Shown here piece by piece: positions 7,982-17,216 of a stretch of 26,792 nt of DNA. Under the pieces are notes generated by a model. That model saw only the letters and a list, made by a program, of their open reading frames with translations. It ran no database searches and was not told the origin of the DNA. The translations under genes and the position numbers were made by a program. Where the stretch lies: contig CANQEA010000011.1 of assembly GCA_947594095.1 (NCBI GenBank), forward strand, positions 1-26,792. Reading direction: 5' to 3'. Position 1 is the first letter of the stretch, and every line of letters starts with the position of its first letter. Source of the DNA: an uncultured Clostridia bacterium. Lineage in GTDB: Bacteria; Bacillota_A; Clostridia; TANB77; CAG-508.

Positions 7982-9205
7982 TTGGAAGAAAATAAGAAAG
8001 GTCGAGTATTTAGAGTCATAATGTTAATTATACTGGTTGCCTTTATAACATTTTTAGCGACGTCATTATTTTTTAATCAATATCTTACTAAGAATGGAAT
8101 TTCTGTAAACACTTTATTTGAAACATCTACTGCTGATACTAGTGAAATTGTTAAAAAGATAAATGAATATAGAAGAATTATAGATAAAAATTACCTAGGA
8201 GAAATAGATGAAAAAAAATTAGTAGAAGGGGCTGTTAAGGGATATATTGAAGCCCTTGGCGACCCATACACAGAATATATTTCAGAAGATGATATGGAAG
8301 ATTATATGGAAGATACAAAAGGAAACTTTATTGGTATTGGTATATATATGATAAATGATACTGAAAAAAATAAAATTCAGGTTTTGTCTCCAATAAAAGA
8401 TAGTCCAGCAGAAGCAGCAGGGATACTTCCAGGAGACTACATTATTTCGGCAGATGGAAAAGAATACTCAGGAGAACAAATGACAGAATGTTCTAATGAA
8501 ATTAAAGGAGAAGAAGGAATCACCGTAAAACTTAAAATACAAAGAAAAGATGAAATATTAGAGTTTGAAATAAAAAGAGCGACAGTTAGACTAAATCCTG
8601 TAGATGGAAAAGTACTTGAAAATAATATAGGTTATATAAATTTTACTTCATTTGATGAAGGAACATCAGATGAATTTAAGGCAAAATTTGAAGAACTTTC
8701 TAAACAAGGAATTACATCATTAATTATAGATTTAAGAAATAATGGCGGAGGAATAGTACAAGAAGCAGAAAAAATTGCAGATTATATAATTCCTAAAGAT
8801 GAGGTTATATTATATGAAGTAGATAAAGACAATAAAGAAGAAATTGAAAAGTCAAAACAAGATCCTATCATTAATATGCCAATTATTATTTTAACAAATG
8901 AAAATACAGCAAGTTCGTCTGAAATATTAGCAGGAGCATTAAAAGACCACGGTAAAGCAAAAATTGTTGGAACTAAAACATTTGGAAAAGGCATAATTCA
9001 AAAAGTTTTACAATCACCTGATGGAAGTGGAATTAAAATAACTTCTGAAAAATATTTAACACCAAATAGAATAGATATACAAGAAGTAGGAATTGAGCCA
9101 GACGAAAATGTTGAATTGCCAGAAAGTGTAAAAAATGTTTTAATCGTTGAAGAAAAGGATGATACACAATTGCAAAAAGCAATACAATTACTAAATGAAA
9201 AATAA
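7982..9205 (+). CDS. S41 C-terminal processing peptidase (CtpA/CtpB type)
   Basis: A membrane-anchored serine protease that trims C-termini of exported proteins. One N-terminal membrane helix (about residues 11-32) is followed by a PDZ domain (about 100-180, with SPAEAAGILPGDYI) and the S41 core. The catalytic serine lies in TASSSE (309-314) and the lysine in GKG (K336). TTG 7982 is preferred to GTG 7973 because gaaagg (7965-7970) leaves an 11-base spacer, giving 407 residues. Following two secreted hydrolases, it may process them or other wall proteins, by analogy with Ctp-hydrolase control elsewhere. That is inference. Confidence 0.92.
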   Translation: MEENKKGRVFRVIMLIILVAFITFLATSLFFNQYLTKNGISVNTLFETSTADTSEIVKKINEYRRIIDKNYLGEIDEKKLVEGAVKGYIEALGDPYTEYISEDDMEDYMEDTKGNFIGIGIYMINDTEKNKIQVLSPIKDSPAEAAGILPGDYIISADGKEYSGEQMTECSNEIKGEEGITVKLKIQRKDEILEFEIKRATVRLNPVDGKVLENNIGYINFTSFDEGTSDEFKAKFEELSKQGITSLIIDLRNNGGGIVQEAEKIADYIIPKDEVILYEVDKDNKEEIEKSKQDPIINMPIIILTNENTASSSEILAGALKDHGKAKIVGTKTFGKGIIQKVLQSPDGSGIKITSEKYLTPNRIDIQEVGIEPDENVELPESVKNVLIVEEKDDTQLQKAIQLLNEK

Positions 9206-9251
9206 ATACAATTTTTAATCTAGTAAAAGCTATAAAGAAAGGTAGAAAAAT

Positions 9252-9848
9252 ATGAAACTAAACTTACCTAATAAATTAACAATATTTAGAATTTTATTAG
9301 TGCCTATTATGGTAGTTATTCCATTTCTAAATATAAAAGGAGAATTTGCTGGAATACCAATTGAATATATATTAATTGATTTAATATTTATAATTGCATC
9401 TTTTACTGATAAATTAGATGGTTATATTGCAAGGAAAAAAGATCAAATTACAACCTTTGGCAAATTTTTGGATCCAATAGCTGATAAAATTTTAGTTTTA
9501 ACAGCTATGATAATGTTAGTTGAAATGGCAAAACTACCTGCATGGATACCAATAATTGTACTTGCAAGGGAATTTATAGTATCAGGATATAGATTGATTG
9601 CTGCAGAAAAAGGTGGAAGAGTAATTGCAGCATCTAAATGGGGAAAATTAAAAACAGTAACTCAAATGATTGCAATAATATTGGCATTTGTTGACTTAAA
9701 TGCATTTGGAACATGTTTTTCAGGAAATTTGCAAGGTGGAGATTTGATTTTAAATCTTATAGTTTCTGTTATGATGATTATTCAAACAATAGCTACAATA
9801 TTTTCAGGTGTTGATTATTTAAAAGGAGCTAATAAATTAATTTTTTAA
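9252..9848 (+). CDS. pgsA: CDP-diacylglycerol-glycerol-3-phosphate 3-phosphatidyltransferase
   Basis: An integral membrane enzyme making phosphatidylglycerol phosphate from CDP-diacylglycerol and glycerol-3-phosphate. The complete CDP-alcohol phosphatidyltransferase motif is present at residues 53-78, with D53, D56-G57, A60-R61, G70, D74 and D78 in the pattern D..DG..AR........G...D...D. Several hydrophobic helices run through the 198 residues, typical for PgsA. The start has gaaaggtag a few bases upstream. It sits 46 bases after the protease and may be cotranscribed with it. The later plsY and gpsA genes supply the same pathway. Confidence 0.93.
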   Translation: MKLNLPNKLTIFRILLVPIMVVIPFLNIKGEFAGIPIEYILIDLIFIIASFTDKLDGYIARKKDQITTFGKFLDPIADKILVLTAMIMLVEMAKLPAWIPIIVLAREFIVSGYRLIAAEKGGRVIAASKWGKLKTVTQMIAIILAFVDLNAFGTCFSGNLQGGDLILNLIVSVMMIIQTIATIFSGVDYLKGANKLIF

Positions 9849-9859
9849 TAAATTATGTA

Positions 9860-9888
9860 TTGACAATTTTAAAATTATAACGTAATAT
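9860..9888 (+). promoter_or_regulatory. Promoter of greA
   Basis: A consensus TTGACA (9860-9865), 17-base spacer and TAATAT (9883-9888) start just after the pgsA stop. The leader to greA is about 85 bases and contains a small AGAGTA...TACTCT inverted repeat. Confidence 0.85.
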
Positions 9889-9979
9889 ATTAAAAGTTAA
9901 AAATAACAAATAATTTACAAAGGAAAATTAGAGTAAAGAACTAATAATACTCTAGTTTCTATCAGAAAGGAGAACTATT

Positions 9980-10456
9980 ATGGAAGACAAAGAAGTTATA
10001 CTTACACAAGAAGGATACAATAATTTAGAAAAGGAATTGAATTATCTTACAACAGAGAAAAGAGCAGAAATTGCAGATAGAATAAAAATAGCCTTAGGTT
10101 TTGGAGATTTATCAGAAAATTCTGAATATGATGAAGCAAAAAATGCACAAGCAGAAAATGAGGCAAAAATTGCTGAATTAGAAAATAAACTAAGGTATGC
10201 AAAAATAATAGATGAAAAAGAAATAGATACAGAAACTGTACAAATAGGAAATATCGTAAAAGTGCTAGATATGGAATTTGATGAAAAGATAGAATATACA
10301 ATAGTTGGTTCTACAGAAGTAAATCTTGCTGAAAATAAAATATCAAATGAATCACCACTTGGGAAAGCACTTCTTGGGGCAAGAAAAAACCATGTAGTAG
10401 AAGTTAATGCTCCTGCAGGAGTTATGAAATATAAAATATTATCAATTACAAAATAA
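9980..10456 (+). CDS. greA: Transcription elongation factor GreA
   Basis: GreA rescues backtracked RNA polymerase by stimulating transcript cleavage through the secondary channel. The 158-residue length is canonical. The N-terminal coiled coil shows the GFGDLSENSEYDEAKN loop with its acidic tip residues (D and E of DLSENSEYDEA). The C-terminal FKBP-like domain ends with SPLGKALLGARKNHVVEVNAPAG. The ribosome binding site aaaggag is seven bases from ATG. It is a single gene with its own consensus promoter and terminator. Confidence 0.96.
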   Translation: MEDKEVILTQEGYNNLEKELNYLTTEKRAEIADRIKIALGFGDLSENSEYDEAKNAQAENEAKIAELENKLRYAKIIDEKEIDTETVQIGNIVKVLDMEFDEKIEYTIVGSTEVNLAENKISNESPLGKALLGARKNHVVEVNAPAGVMKYKILSITK

Positions 10457-10514
10457 TGTTTTATTAAATGGGATAAAAAAACATTATTTAAAAATTAAAA
10501 AAATAGTAAAAAAT

Positions 10515-10554
10515 AAAAAGACTATAGACATTTTAATTTGTCCATAGTCTTTTT
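10515..10554. terminator. Terminator of greA
   Basis: A 16-base-pair stem (10515-10530 with 10539-10554, one A-C mismatch) has an eight-base loop. An A-run before it and a T-run at its end allow function on either strand. Confidence 0.8.
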
Positions 10555-10574
10555 AAAATACTATTAAAAAATGC

Positions 10575-10603
10575 TTGTAATTTTTACGTTTTTGGTGTAA
10601 AAT
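10575..10603 (+). promoter_or_regulatory. Promoter of the femX-alr cluster
   Basis: TTGTAA (10575-10580) and TAAAAT (10598-10603) have a 17-base spacer, 40 bases before the femX-like gene. Confidence 0.65.
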
Positions 10604-10643
10604 ACCAATGATACGTAAATAATAAAATAGAAAGGAAAATAAA

Positions 10644-11702
10644 ATGAGATTTGTAACAGATGAAGAATCAAAAAATAAATATAAAGAATTCTTAGAAAAA
10701 CACGAAAGATGCAATTTCCAACAATCATTAGAATGGGCTGAAGTAAAAAAACCAAATTGGACACCAGAAGTTATATTAGCAGAAAATGAGCAAGGAAATA
10801 TAACAGGCTCACTTTGTGTATGGATTAGAAAAATACCTGTTTTTGGAAATATAATGTATTCTTCAAGAGGTCCAGTATGCAATATACATGATATAGAAGT
10901 TATGAAACAATTAACACAAGGAGCTGAACAACTTGCTAAAAAATATAATGCAATTGTTTTAAGAATGGAACCAGACATTTTAAGCGATGATGAAGTATTT
11001 AGAGATATTGTAACAAATTTAGGGTATAAAATAAAAGATGATGCCAAAGATTTTAAAGATGAAATACAACCAAGATATGTTTTTAGACTAGATATTAAAA
11101 ATAAAACAGAAGAAGAAATCATGGCAGGATTTAAACAAAAATGGAGATATAATATTCGTTTAGCCACAAAAAAAGGTGTTACAATCAAAGATGGAACAAA
11201 AGAAGATTTAAAAGATTTTCACAAAATAATGGTAGAGACAGGAAAAAGAGATGGTTTTATTATAAGACCACTTTCATATTTTGAAAAGATGTATGATTGC
11301 CTAGGACCTAAACATATGAAAATCTTAATGGCTTATTATAACGGAGAACCAATATCAGGTGTAATACCAATATTTTACGGAAATAAAACATGGTATTTAT
11401 ATGGAGCAAGTAGTAATAATCACCGAAATCTAATGCCAAATTATTTATTACAATGGGAAATGATAAAAATGGCGATACAAAGAAAAGATGACGTATATGA
11501 TTTTAGGGGAGTTTCGGGAGTTGTTGATGAAACACATCCACAATACGGATTATATAGATTTAAACAAGGATTTGGAGCAACTTTTACAGAGTTTATAGGA
11601 GAAGTTTATATGCCATATAAACCTATAAGATACAAGCTATATAGATTTTCTGAAAAAGCATTTAGAACTTTAAGACAAATAAAAATGAAATTAAAGAAAT
11701 AA
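10644..11702 (+). CDS. FemX/FemAB family peptidoglycan interpeptide-bridge aminoacyltransferase
   Basis: The 352-residue protein has the double GNAT-fold signature of Fem transferases, which use aminoacyl-tRNA to add bridge amino acids to lipid II at the inner face of the membrane. Recognisable segments are FQQSLEWAEVKKPNW near the N-terminus, SSRGPV, RMEPDI, the KWRYNIRLATKKGV stretch in the middle, and YLYGASSNNHRNLMPNYLLQWE with YDFRGVSG toward the C-terminus, typical of this family. The amino acid added cannot be told. It is followed after 12 bases by alr, so D-alanine supply and bridge synthesis appear coupled in one operon. Confidence 0.88.
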   Translation: MRFVTDEESKNKYKEFLEKHERCNFQQSLEWAEVKKPNWTPEVILAENEQGNITGSLCVWIRKIPVFGNIMYSSRGPVCNIHDIEVMKQLTQGAEQLAKKYNAIVLRMEPDILSDDEVFRDIVTNLGYKIKDDAKDFKDEIQPRYVFRLDIKNKTEEEIMAGFKQKWRYNIRLATKKGVTIKDGTKEDLKDFHKIMVETGKRDGFIIRPLSYFEKMYDCLGPKHMKILMAYYNGEPISGVIPIFYGNKTWYLYGASSNNHRNLMPNYLLQWEMIKMAIQRKDDVYDFRGVSGVVDETHPQYGLYRFKQGFGATFTEFIGEVYMPYKPIRYKLYRFSEKAFRTLRQIKMKLKK

Positions 11703-11714
11703 TAGGAGGCTATT

Positions 11715-12830
11715 TTGAAATCAGTAGTAATAGAAAAAAAAGATATAATACACAATGTAGAGAAAATAAAAGAATACACTAAAAAAAGTGGAAAAGATGA
11801 TAATGGAAGAAATGTTAAAATAATTGCAGTTGTTAAATCAAATGGATATGGTCTTGATTTAGTAACATATACCAAATTTTTAATTGACCAAGGAATAGAC
11901 TTTTTTGCTGTATCAACTGTAGATGAAGCAATTAGCTTGCGAAAAGAAGGAATAAAAGAAGATATTTTAATGCTTTCTTGTACTTCCATAAAAGAAGATG
12001 TAAAAAAATTAATAGAAAATAATATAATATTATCTATAGGCTCGAAAGAAAATGTAGATGTAATTAATGAGGTTGCAAATGAAGAAACAGTAAGAGTACA
12101 TTTAAAAATAGATACAGGCTTTGGAAGATATGGATTTTTATATAATCAAACAGAAGAAATGTTAGATATAATAAAAAATTCTAAAAACATAAAAATAGAA
12201 GGAACATATACACATTTTTCTGTTAGTTTTTATGATGATGATTACACATATAAACAATTCGATAGATTTCTAGATGTTGTGGAATTTTTACAAAAAAATG
12301 ATATAAATACAGGAATGTTACATGTATGCAATTCATCAGCATTTATTAAATTCCCACGTATGCATTTAAATGCAGTAAGAATTGGTTCAGCGTTTTTAGG
12401 AAGAGTATCTTTTTCAAATACTTTAGGACTTAAAAGGATAGGTACTTTTGAGACAAAAGTTTCTGAAATAAAAACATTGCCTAAAAAATATTATATTGGG
12501 TATTCTAATGCTTGCAAAACAAAAAAAGAAACAAAAATTGCAATTTTACCTGTAGGATATATAGATGGAGTAAACATAGTTCAAGGAAGAGATATGTTTA
12601 GAATGAGAGATAAATTAAGATACATTGTAAGAGACGTTAAAGATTTCTTTAAGAAACAAGCAATTTATGCAACAATTGATGGACAAAAATGCAAAGTATT
12701 AGGAAGAGTCGGAACACATCATATAATTTGTGATATAACAGGAAGCAATATAAAGGTAGGAAGTACAGCTATTTTAAATATTGACCCAAGATTAGTTGAC
12801 TCACATATAACAAGAGAATATAGAGCATAA
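11715..12830 (+). CDS. alr: Alanine racemase
   Basis: A PLP enzyme converting L- to D-alanine for peptidoglycan. The 371 residues fit the family. The PLP lysine is K41 in VVKSNGYG (a variant of the usual VVKADAYG), and the catalytic tyrosine is expected at Y263 in YIGYSNA. The C-terminal beta domain shows IAILPVGYIDG and VLGRVGTHH. The start is TTG 11715 after an aggagg ribosome binding site. Sequence around the PLP lysine is somewhat divergent, so another fold type III amino acid racemase is a lesser alternative. Confidence 0.88.
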   Translation: MKSVVIEKKDIIHNVEKIKEYTKKSGKDDNGRNVKIIAVVKSNGYGLDLVTYTKFLIDQGIDFFAVSTVDEAISLRKEGIKEDILMLSCTSIKEDVKKLIENNIILSIGSKENVDVINEVANEETVRVHLKIDTGFGRYGFLYNQTEEMLDIIKNSKNIKIEGTYTHFSVSFYDDDYTYKQFDRFLDVVEFLQKNDINTGMLHVCNSSAFIKFPRMHLNAVRIGSAFLGRVSFSNTLGLKRIGTFETKVSEIKTLPKKYYIGYSNACKTKKETKIAILPVGYIDGVNIVQGRDMFRMRDKLRYIVRDVKDFFKKQAIYATIDGQKCKVLGRVGTHHIICDITGSNIKVGSTAILNIDPRLVDSHITREYRA

Positions 12831-12877
12831 AAATTGACAGTTTAGATTTAAAATTTTAGAAGGGAAAGTGATAAAAA

Positions 12878-13950
12878 ATGAATGAAGATAATGCAAATCA
12901 AGAAAAGAGAACTAAAACTAATTTTTTTTCTAAAGTTTGGCATTCTATTACAAAAATAGAAAAATATCCAGAAATGGCATCAAATGGTTTTGGAAAAGCA
13001 TTCTCTTATTTGTGTAAGTTAGTTATAATATTAGCGATTGTATTGTGTGCAGGAACTATTTATCAAACAAACACCTTAATAAAACAAGGAGTAGATTATC
13101 TAGAAAAAGATTTTCCAGAATTTAGTTATAAAGATGGAATTTTAAATATTAATTCAGAACAAATGCTTGAATTTTCAGGAGTTGAATCTGTAGCAGATAA
13201 AATAATAATTGATACAAAAACTGAGGATGAAGCTATAATTAATCAATATATTCAAAGTGTATCGCGGTTCACGGAAATGGAATAGTTTTTTTAAAAGATA
13301 GGTTAATATTAAAAAATTCAGCTGTTGCAGGAACAATAAATTACAATTATAAAGAAATGTTTGATCAAATGGGAATAAATGAGTTTAATAAACAAGATAT
13401 AGTAAACTACGTAAATAGTAGTCAAATAATTTCTTTATATGCAAGCCTATTTTTAACGATATTTATCTATGCATTTACAATGTATTTATTATCAACTATT
13501 TCTAATGCATTAGTGCTTAGCTTATTTGGATATTTAACAAGTTGGCTAGCAAGACTAAAAATAAGATGGGTTGCAATTTTAAATATGAGTATTTATGCGC
13601 TCACTTTACCAATATTGCTAAATGCTATATATATTGGAGTTAATATTTTTACACAGTTTAATATTGAATATTTCCAAGTAATGTATTTGGCAGTTGCTGC
13701 TATCTATTTAATTGCTGCAATCTTCATTCTAAAAGATGACTTTATTAAAAAACAACAAGAGCTTTTAAAGATAATAGAAGTACAAGCAAAAATAAAACAA
13801 GAAAAAGATCAGAAAGAAGAAAAGAAAGAAGAGCCAAAAGAAGAAAATAAAAAAGATGAAAAAAACAAAGGTGGAGAAGATAAAGAAAATAAAAAGGAAA
13901 ACAAAAGAGAAAAAGATAATAATGATCTAGGAGAGCCAGAAGCAACATAG
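12878..13950 (+). CDS. DUF1189-like membrane protein with two +1 shifts at CGG codons
   Basis: A multi-pass membrane protein with a short cytosolic N-terminus, a first helix at about residues 44-64, an extracellular region, then four helices (about 170-280) and a highly charged Lys/Glu tail. The helix order and the FSYKDGILNI segment resemble DUF1189 proteins. The zero frame stops at 13285 after 135 residues. The rest lies in a second frame. Two CGG codons seven bases apart (13265 and 13272) must both be read as four bases to join them: 12878-13264, 13266-13271, 13273-13950, giving 356 residues with SVSGSGNGIVFLKDR at the junction. One shift alone would not restore the frame. Function is unknown. 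It sits between alr and ftsH. Confidence 0.82.
13265..13268 (+). other. CGGT +1 shift site, first of two, in the DUF1189-like gene
   Basis: In-frame CGG after codon 129 (TCG). Reading CGGT as one residue puts the following TCA, and then the second CGG, in frame. Confidence 0.85.
13272..13275 (+). other. CGGA +1 shift site, second of two, in the DUF1189-like gene
   Basis: This CGG is in frame only after the first shift has happened. Reading CGGA as one residue opens the long downstream frame to 13950. Confidence 0.85.
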
Positions 13951-13987
13951 TATAGGCAAAATTTATAAGATAAAGTGGAGGAACAAA

Positions 13988-15781
13988 ATGAACAAAAAAA
14001 ATAAAAATGATAAAAACAAAAAAATATTAATCTCAATAATTATTTTACTTGTAATTTTAATTGCATCAATTTTTATTGCTGTTTATGTATCACAAAGTGG
14101 TAAAGAAGACGAAAAAACATTGGCATATACTGATCTAATAAAAGAAGTATCATATGGTAATATAGAAAAAGTTGAAATGACAGTTGGAAGTACAACTGTA
14201 AAAGTAAAAATGAAAAATGAAGAAGAAGAAAAAACTTCTATTGTACCAAATACCGAAAGTTTTATTACATTAATTCAACAAAAAGTTGCAGAAGGAAATG
14301 AAATTGAGTTAATACAAAAGCCAAAAAGTATTTTGGCTCAAATTCCAGCTGCATTACTTTCAGTAATGCCTACATTAATAATGCTTGCATTAGTTGTTAT
14401 GATATTTAAAATGCAAGGGCTTGGAGAAAAAGGCAAAGTATATGATGAAACTGAAAGAAAAACAAAAATAAAATTTGATGATGTTGCAGGTCTAGAAGAA
14501 GAAAAAGAAGAAATGGTAGAAATTGTAGATTTCTTAAAAAATCCAGATAAATTTACAAAAATGGGAGCAAAAATTCCAAAAGGTGTTTTATTATATGGAA
14601 AACCAGGAACAGGTAAAACTTTAATTGCAAAAGCAATTGCAGGAGAAGCTGATGTGCCATTTATTTCTATGAGTGGTTCAGAGTTTATCGAAATGTTTGC
14701 AGGGTTAGGAGCATCTAGAGTTAGAAAACTATTTGAAAAAGCAAGAAAGCTAGCACCTTGTATAGTGTTTATTGATGAAATAGATGCAATTGGTTCAAGA
14801 AGAACATCAAGCAGTGGAGCAGAAAGTGAAAATAACCAAACATTAAATCAATTACTAGTTGAAATGGATGGATTTGGATCTGAAGAAACAATAATTGTTT
14901 TAGCTGCAACAAATAGACCAGAAATGTTAGATAAAGCTCTTTTAAGACCTGGAAGATTTGATAGACAAATAACAATTCCAACACCAGATTTAAAAGGAAG
15001 ATTAGATATATTAAAAATTCATAGTAAAGAAAAAAGATTATCAGATGATGTTAATTTAGAGAGTATTGCAGAAGATACAGCTGGATTTACAGGTGCAGAA
15101 CTTGCAAATATCCTAAATGAAGCTGCAATTATTGCAACAATAAATAAACATGAAGATATTGAAAATAGTGATATAGAAGAAGCTGTTAAAAAGGTAACAG
15201 TAGGTCTAGAAAAACGTACAAGAGTTATTTCAGATAAAGATAAAAAACTAACAGCATATCATGAGGCAGGACATGCAGTAGTAAGTAGATATTTACCAAC
15301 TCAAACTAATGTAAAAGAAGTATCTATTATACCAAGAGGTGTTGCTGGTGGATACACGATGTATAAATCTGATGAAGATAAATATTATGTATCAAAAACA
15401 GAAATGCAAGAGAAATTAATAGCACTACTTGGAGGAAGAGCAGCAGAAAAATTAGTATTAGACGATATCTCAACAGGTGCAAGTAATGATATTGAAGTTG
15501 CAACTCAAATTGCAAGAGATATGGTTACAAAATATGGAATGAGTGATACATTAGGGCCAATTGATTTACAAGGCAAAGAACCATATGAAATGCAAATGTT
15601 TGGAGAAAACATTGGAGACAAAATTGGTCAAGAAGTAAAAGATTTAATTGATACAGCATATAAGGAAGCACAAGAATTACTAAAAGAGCACAGAGATAAA
15701 TTAGATTTAATAGCAAATACATTATTAGAAAAAGAAAAAGTAAATGAAGAAGAATTTAAGAAATTCTTTGATGAGGAGTGA
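13988..15781 (+). CDS. ftsH: ATP-dependent zinc metalloprotease FtsH
   Basis: A membrane-bound AAA+ protease degrading misassembled membrane proteins and short-lived regulators. Two N-terminal helices (about residues 12-34 and 118-140) flank a small extracellular domain. The AAA module has Walker A GKPGTGKT (204-211), Walker B IVFIDEIDAIG and the second region of homology LLRPGRFDRQ. The protease domain has the zinc site HEAGH (425-429) and the distal acidic ligand in NDIEVAT. The pore motif is FAGLG, with F-A instead of the more common F-V. The length of 597 residues is slightly short, with a reduced C-terminal tail. The ribosome binding site is gtggagg. No in-frame CGG occurs in this long gene. 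Confidence 0.97.
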   Translation: MNKKNKNDKNKKILISIIILLVILIASIFIAVYVSQSGKEDEKTLAYTDLIKEVSYGNIEKVEMTVGSTTVKVKMKNEEEEKTSIVPNTESFITLIQQKVAEGNEIELIQKPKSILAQIPAALLSVMPTLIMLALVVMIFKMQGLGEKGKVYDETERKTKIKFDDVAGLEEEKEEMVEIVDFLKNPDKFTKMGAKIPKGVLLYGKPGTGKTLIAKAIAGEADVPFISMSGSEFIEMFAGLGASRVRKLFEKARKLAPCIVFIDEIDAIGSRRTSSSGAESENNQTLNQLLVEMDGFGSEETIIVLAATNRPEMLDKALLRPGRFDRQITIPTPDLKGRLDILKIHSKEKRLSDDVNLESIAEDTAGFTGAELANILNEAAIIATINKHEDIENSDIEEAVKKVTVGLEKRTRVISDKDKKLTAYHEAGHAVVSRYLPTQTNVKEVSIIPRGVAGGYTMYKSDEDKYYVSKTEMQEKLIALLGGRAAEKLVLDDISTGASNDIEVATQIARDMVTKYGMSDTLGPIDLQGKEPYEMQMFGENIGDKIGQEVKDLIDTAYKEAQELLKEHRDKLDLIANTLLEKEKVNEEEFKKFFDEE

Positions 15782-15787
15782 TAAAAT

Positions 15788-16793
15788 ATGTCTATATTAT
15801 TACCAGGTGGAGCAGGTTATATTGGAAGTCATACAGCAGTAGAATTATTAAAACTTGGAAAAGAAATTGTAATAGTAGATAATTTTTCTAACAGTAAACC
15901 AGAAGTTTTAGACAGCATCAGAAAAATTACAGGAAAAGATTTTAAATTTTATGAGATGGACTATTGTGATAAAAAGTCATTAGAAATAGTATTTGAAGAA
16001 AATAAAATTGATGCTGTAATTAATTTTGCAGGATATAAGGCTGTTGGAGAATCTGTACAAAAACCAATAGAATACTACCAAAATAATATAGGCGGAGCTC
16101 TTAATGTACTAGATTGCATGAGAAATTATGGAGTTAAAAAATTTATATTTAGTTCTTCTGCAACAGTATATGGAGAGCCAGAAAGAATACCTTTAACAGA
16201 AGAATGTAAAACTGGAGGAACAACAAATCCATATGGAACAACAAAATTATTTATTGAACAAATATTAAAAGATATTTATGCGTCTGACCCTAGTTGGGAT
16301 ATATGTATCTTAAGATATTTTAATCCGGTAGGTTCTCATGAAAGTGGCTTAATTGGAGAAGAACCACAAGGAATACCAAATAATTTAATGCCATATATTG
16401 TAAGAGTCGCAAATGGAACTCTAAAGCAATTATCAGTATTTGGAAATGATTATGACACACCAGATGGAACAGGTGTCAGAGATTATATCCATGTTGTAGA
16501 TTTAGCAAAAGGTCATATAAAAGCACTAGAAAAATTAGATAAAGAAGGAAAAGGTTTATTTATTTATAATTTAGGTACTGGAACAGGATATAGTGTATTA
16601 GATATGGTAAATGCTTTTGAAAAAGCAACAGGAAAAAAAGTTCCATACAAAATAACTGATAGAAGATCTGGAGATATTGCAACATGTTATGCAGACCCTA
16701 CAAAAGCAAAAGAAGAGCTTCGGATGGACTGCAGAAAAAACACTAGAAGATATGTGTAAAGATAGTTGGAATTATATAGAAAATAGAATGTAA
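15788..16793 (+). CDS. galE: UDP-glucose 4-epimerase GalE, with a +1 shift at CGG
   Basis: A short-chain dehydrogenase-fold enzyme interconverting UDP-glucose and UDP-galactose (and sometimes the N-acetyl forms). It has the NAD motif GGAGYIGS (residues 7-14), SSSATVYG, and the catalytic pair Y149/K153 in YGTTK. The zero frame ends ...KEELRMDCRKNTRRYV at 16759, unlike any GalE tail. Reading CGGA at 16721-16724 as one residue gives KEELGWTAEKTLEDMCKDSW, the conserved LGW tail, and a stop at 16793. The coding sequence is 15788-16720 plus 16722-16793, 334 residues. It starts just after ftsH and precedes the toxin-antitoxin pair by 18 bases. Confidence 0.95.
16721..16724 (+). other. CGGA +1 shift site in galE
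   Basis: In-frame CGG after codon 311 (CTT). The restored residue falls on the glycine of the LGW tail that is strongly conserved in GalE. Confidence 0.9.
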
Positions 16794-16811
16794 TTTGAAA
16801 GATGAGGAAAA

Positions 16812-17216
16812 ATGGAAAATAATATTGAAAGTAGTATAGTAAAAATATTATCGAATGAAATATCTTGTGAAGCAATAGTGCTATTTGGAAGTTACGCTAG
16901 ACAAACTCAAAATTCAGAAAGTGATATAGATATTGCAATAAAATTAAAAGAAAAAATAGATAATAAAAAGCTATATGAATTACAAACTATATTAGAAGAT
17001 AAACTTAATAAAGATGTAGATTTAATAAACTTAGACGAAATTGGCGATACCTTTAGGTATGAAATATTAATTAGTGGAAAAACATTATATTGTGAAGATG
17101 AGTTTAAATTTGAAATGTATAAATTAGATATGTATAGAGAATTTTTAGAACTAAATGAAAGTAGACAAATTATTATTAATAATATAAAAAAAGGAGAAGA
17201 CATATATGGAAAATGA
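16812..17216 (+). CDS. mntA: MntA-type nucleotidyltransferase antitoxin
   Basis: A minimal nucleotidyltransferase of 134 residues. The GSX10DXD motif is intact: G26-S27, then D38 and D40 (GSYARQTQNSESDIDI). Proteins of this type paired with HEPN partners act as antitoxins by adding AMP to a tyrosine of the toxin. The start has gatgagg four bases upstream. Its end overlaps the hepT start by 11 bases, the standard arrangement for coupled expression. It appears to ride in the transcription unit of galE and upstream genes, with no separate promoter seen. Confidence 0.87.
   Translation: MENNIESSIVKILSNEISCEAIVLFGSYARQTQNSESDIDIAIKLKEKIDNKKLYELQTILEDKLNKDVDLINLDEIGDTFRYEILISGKTLYCEDEFKFEMYKLDMYREFLELNESRQIIINNIKKGEDIYGK

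Noticed and set aside
10553..11188. Minus-strand open frame of about 211 codons opposite the femX-like gene
   Set aside because: It is a shadow of the plus-strand gene, with biased composition and no plausible start signals or family resemblance.
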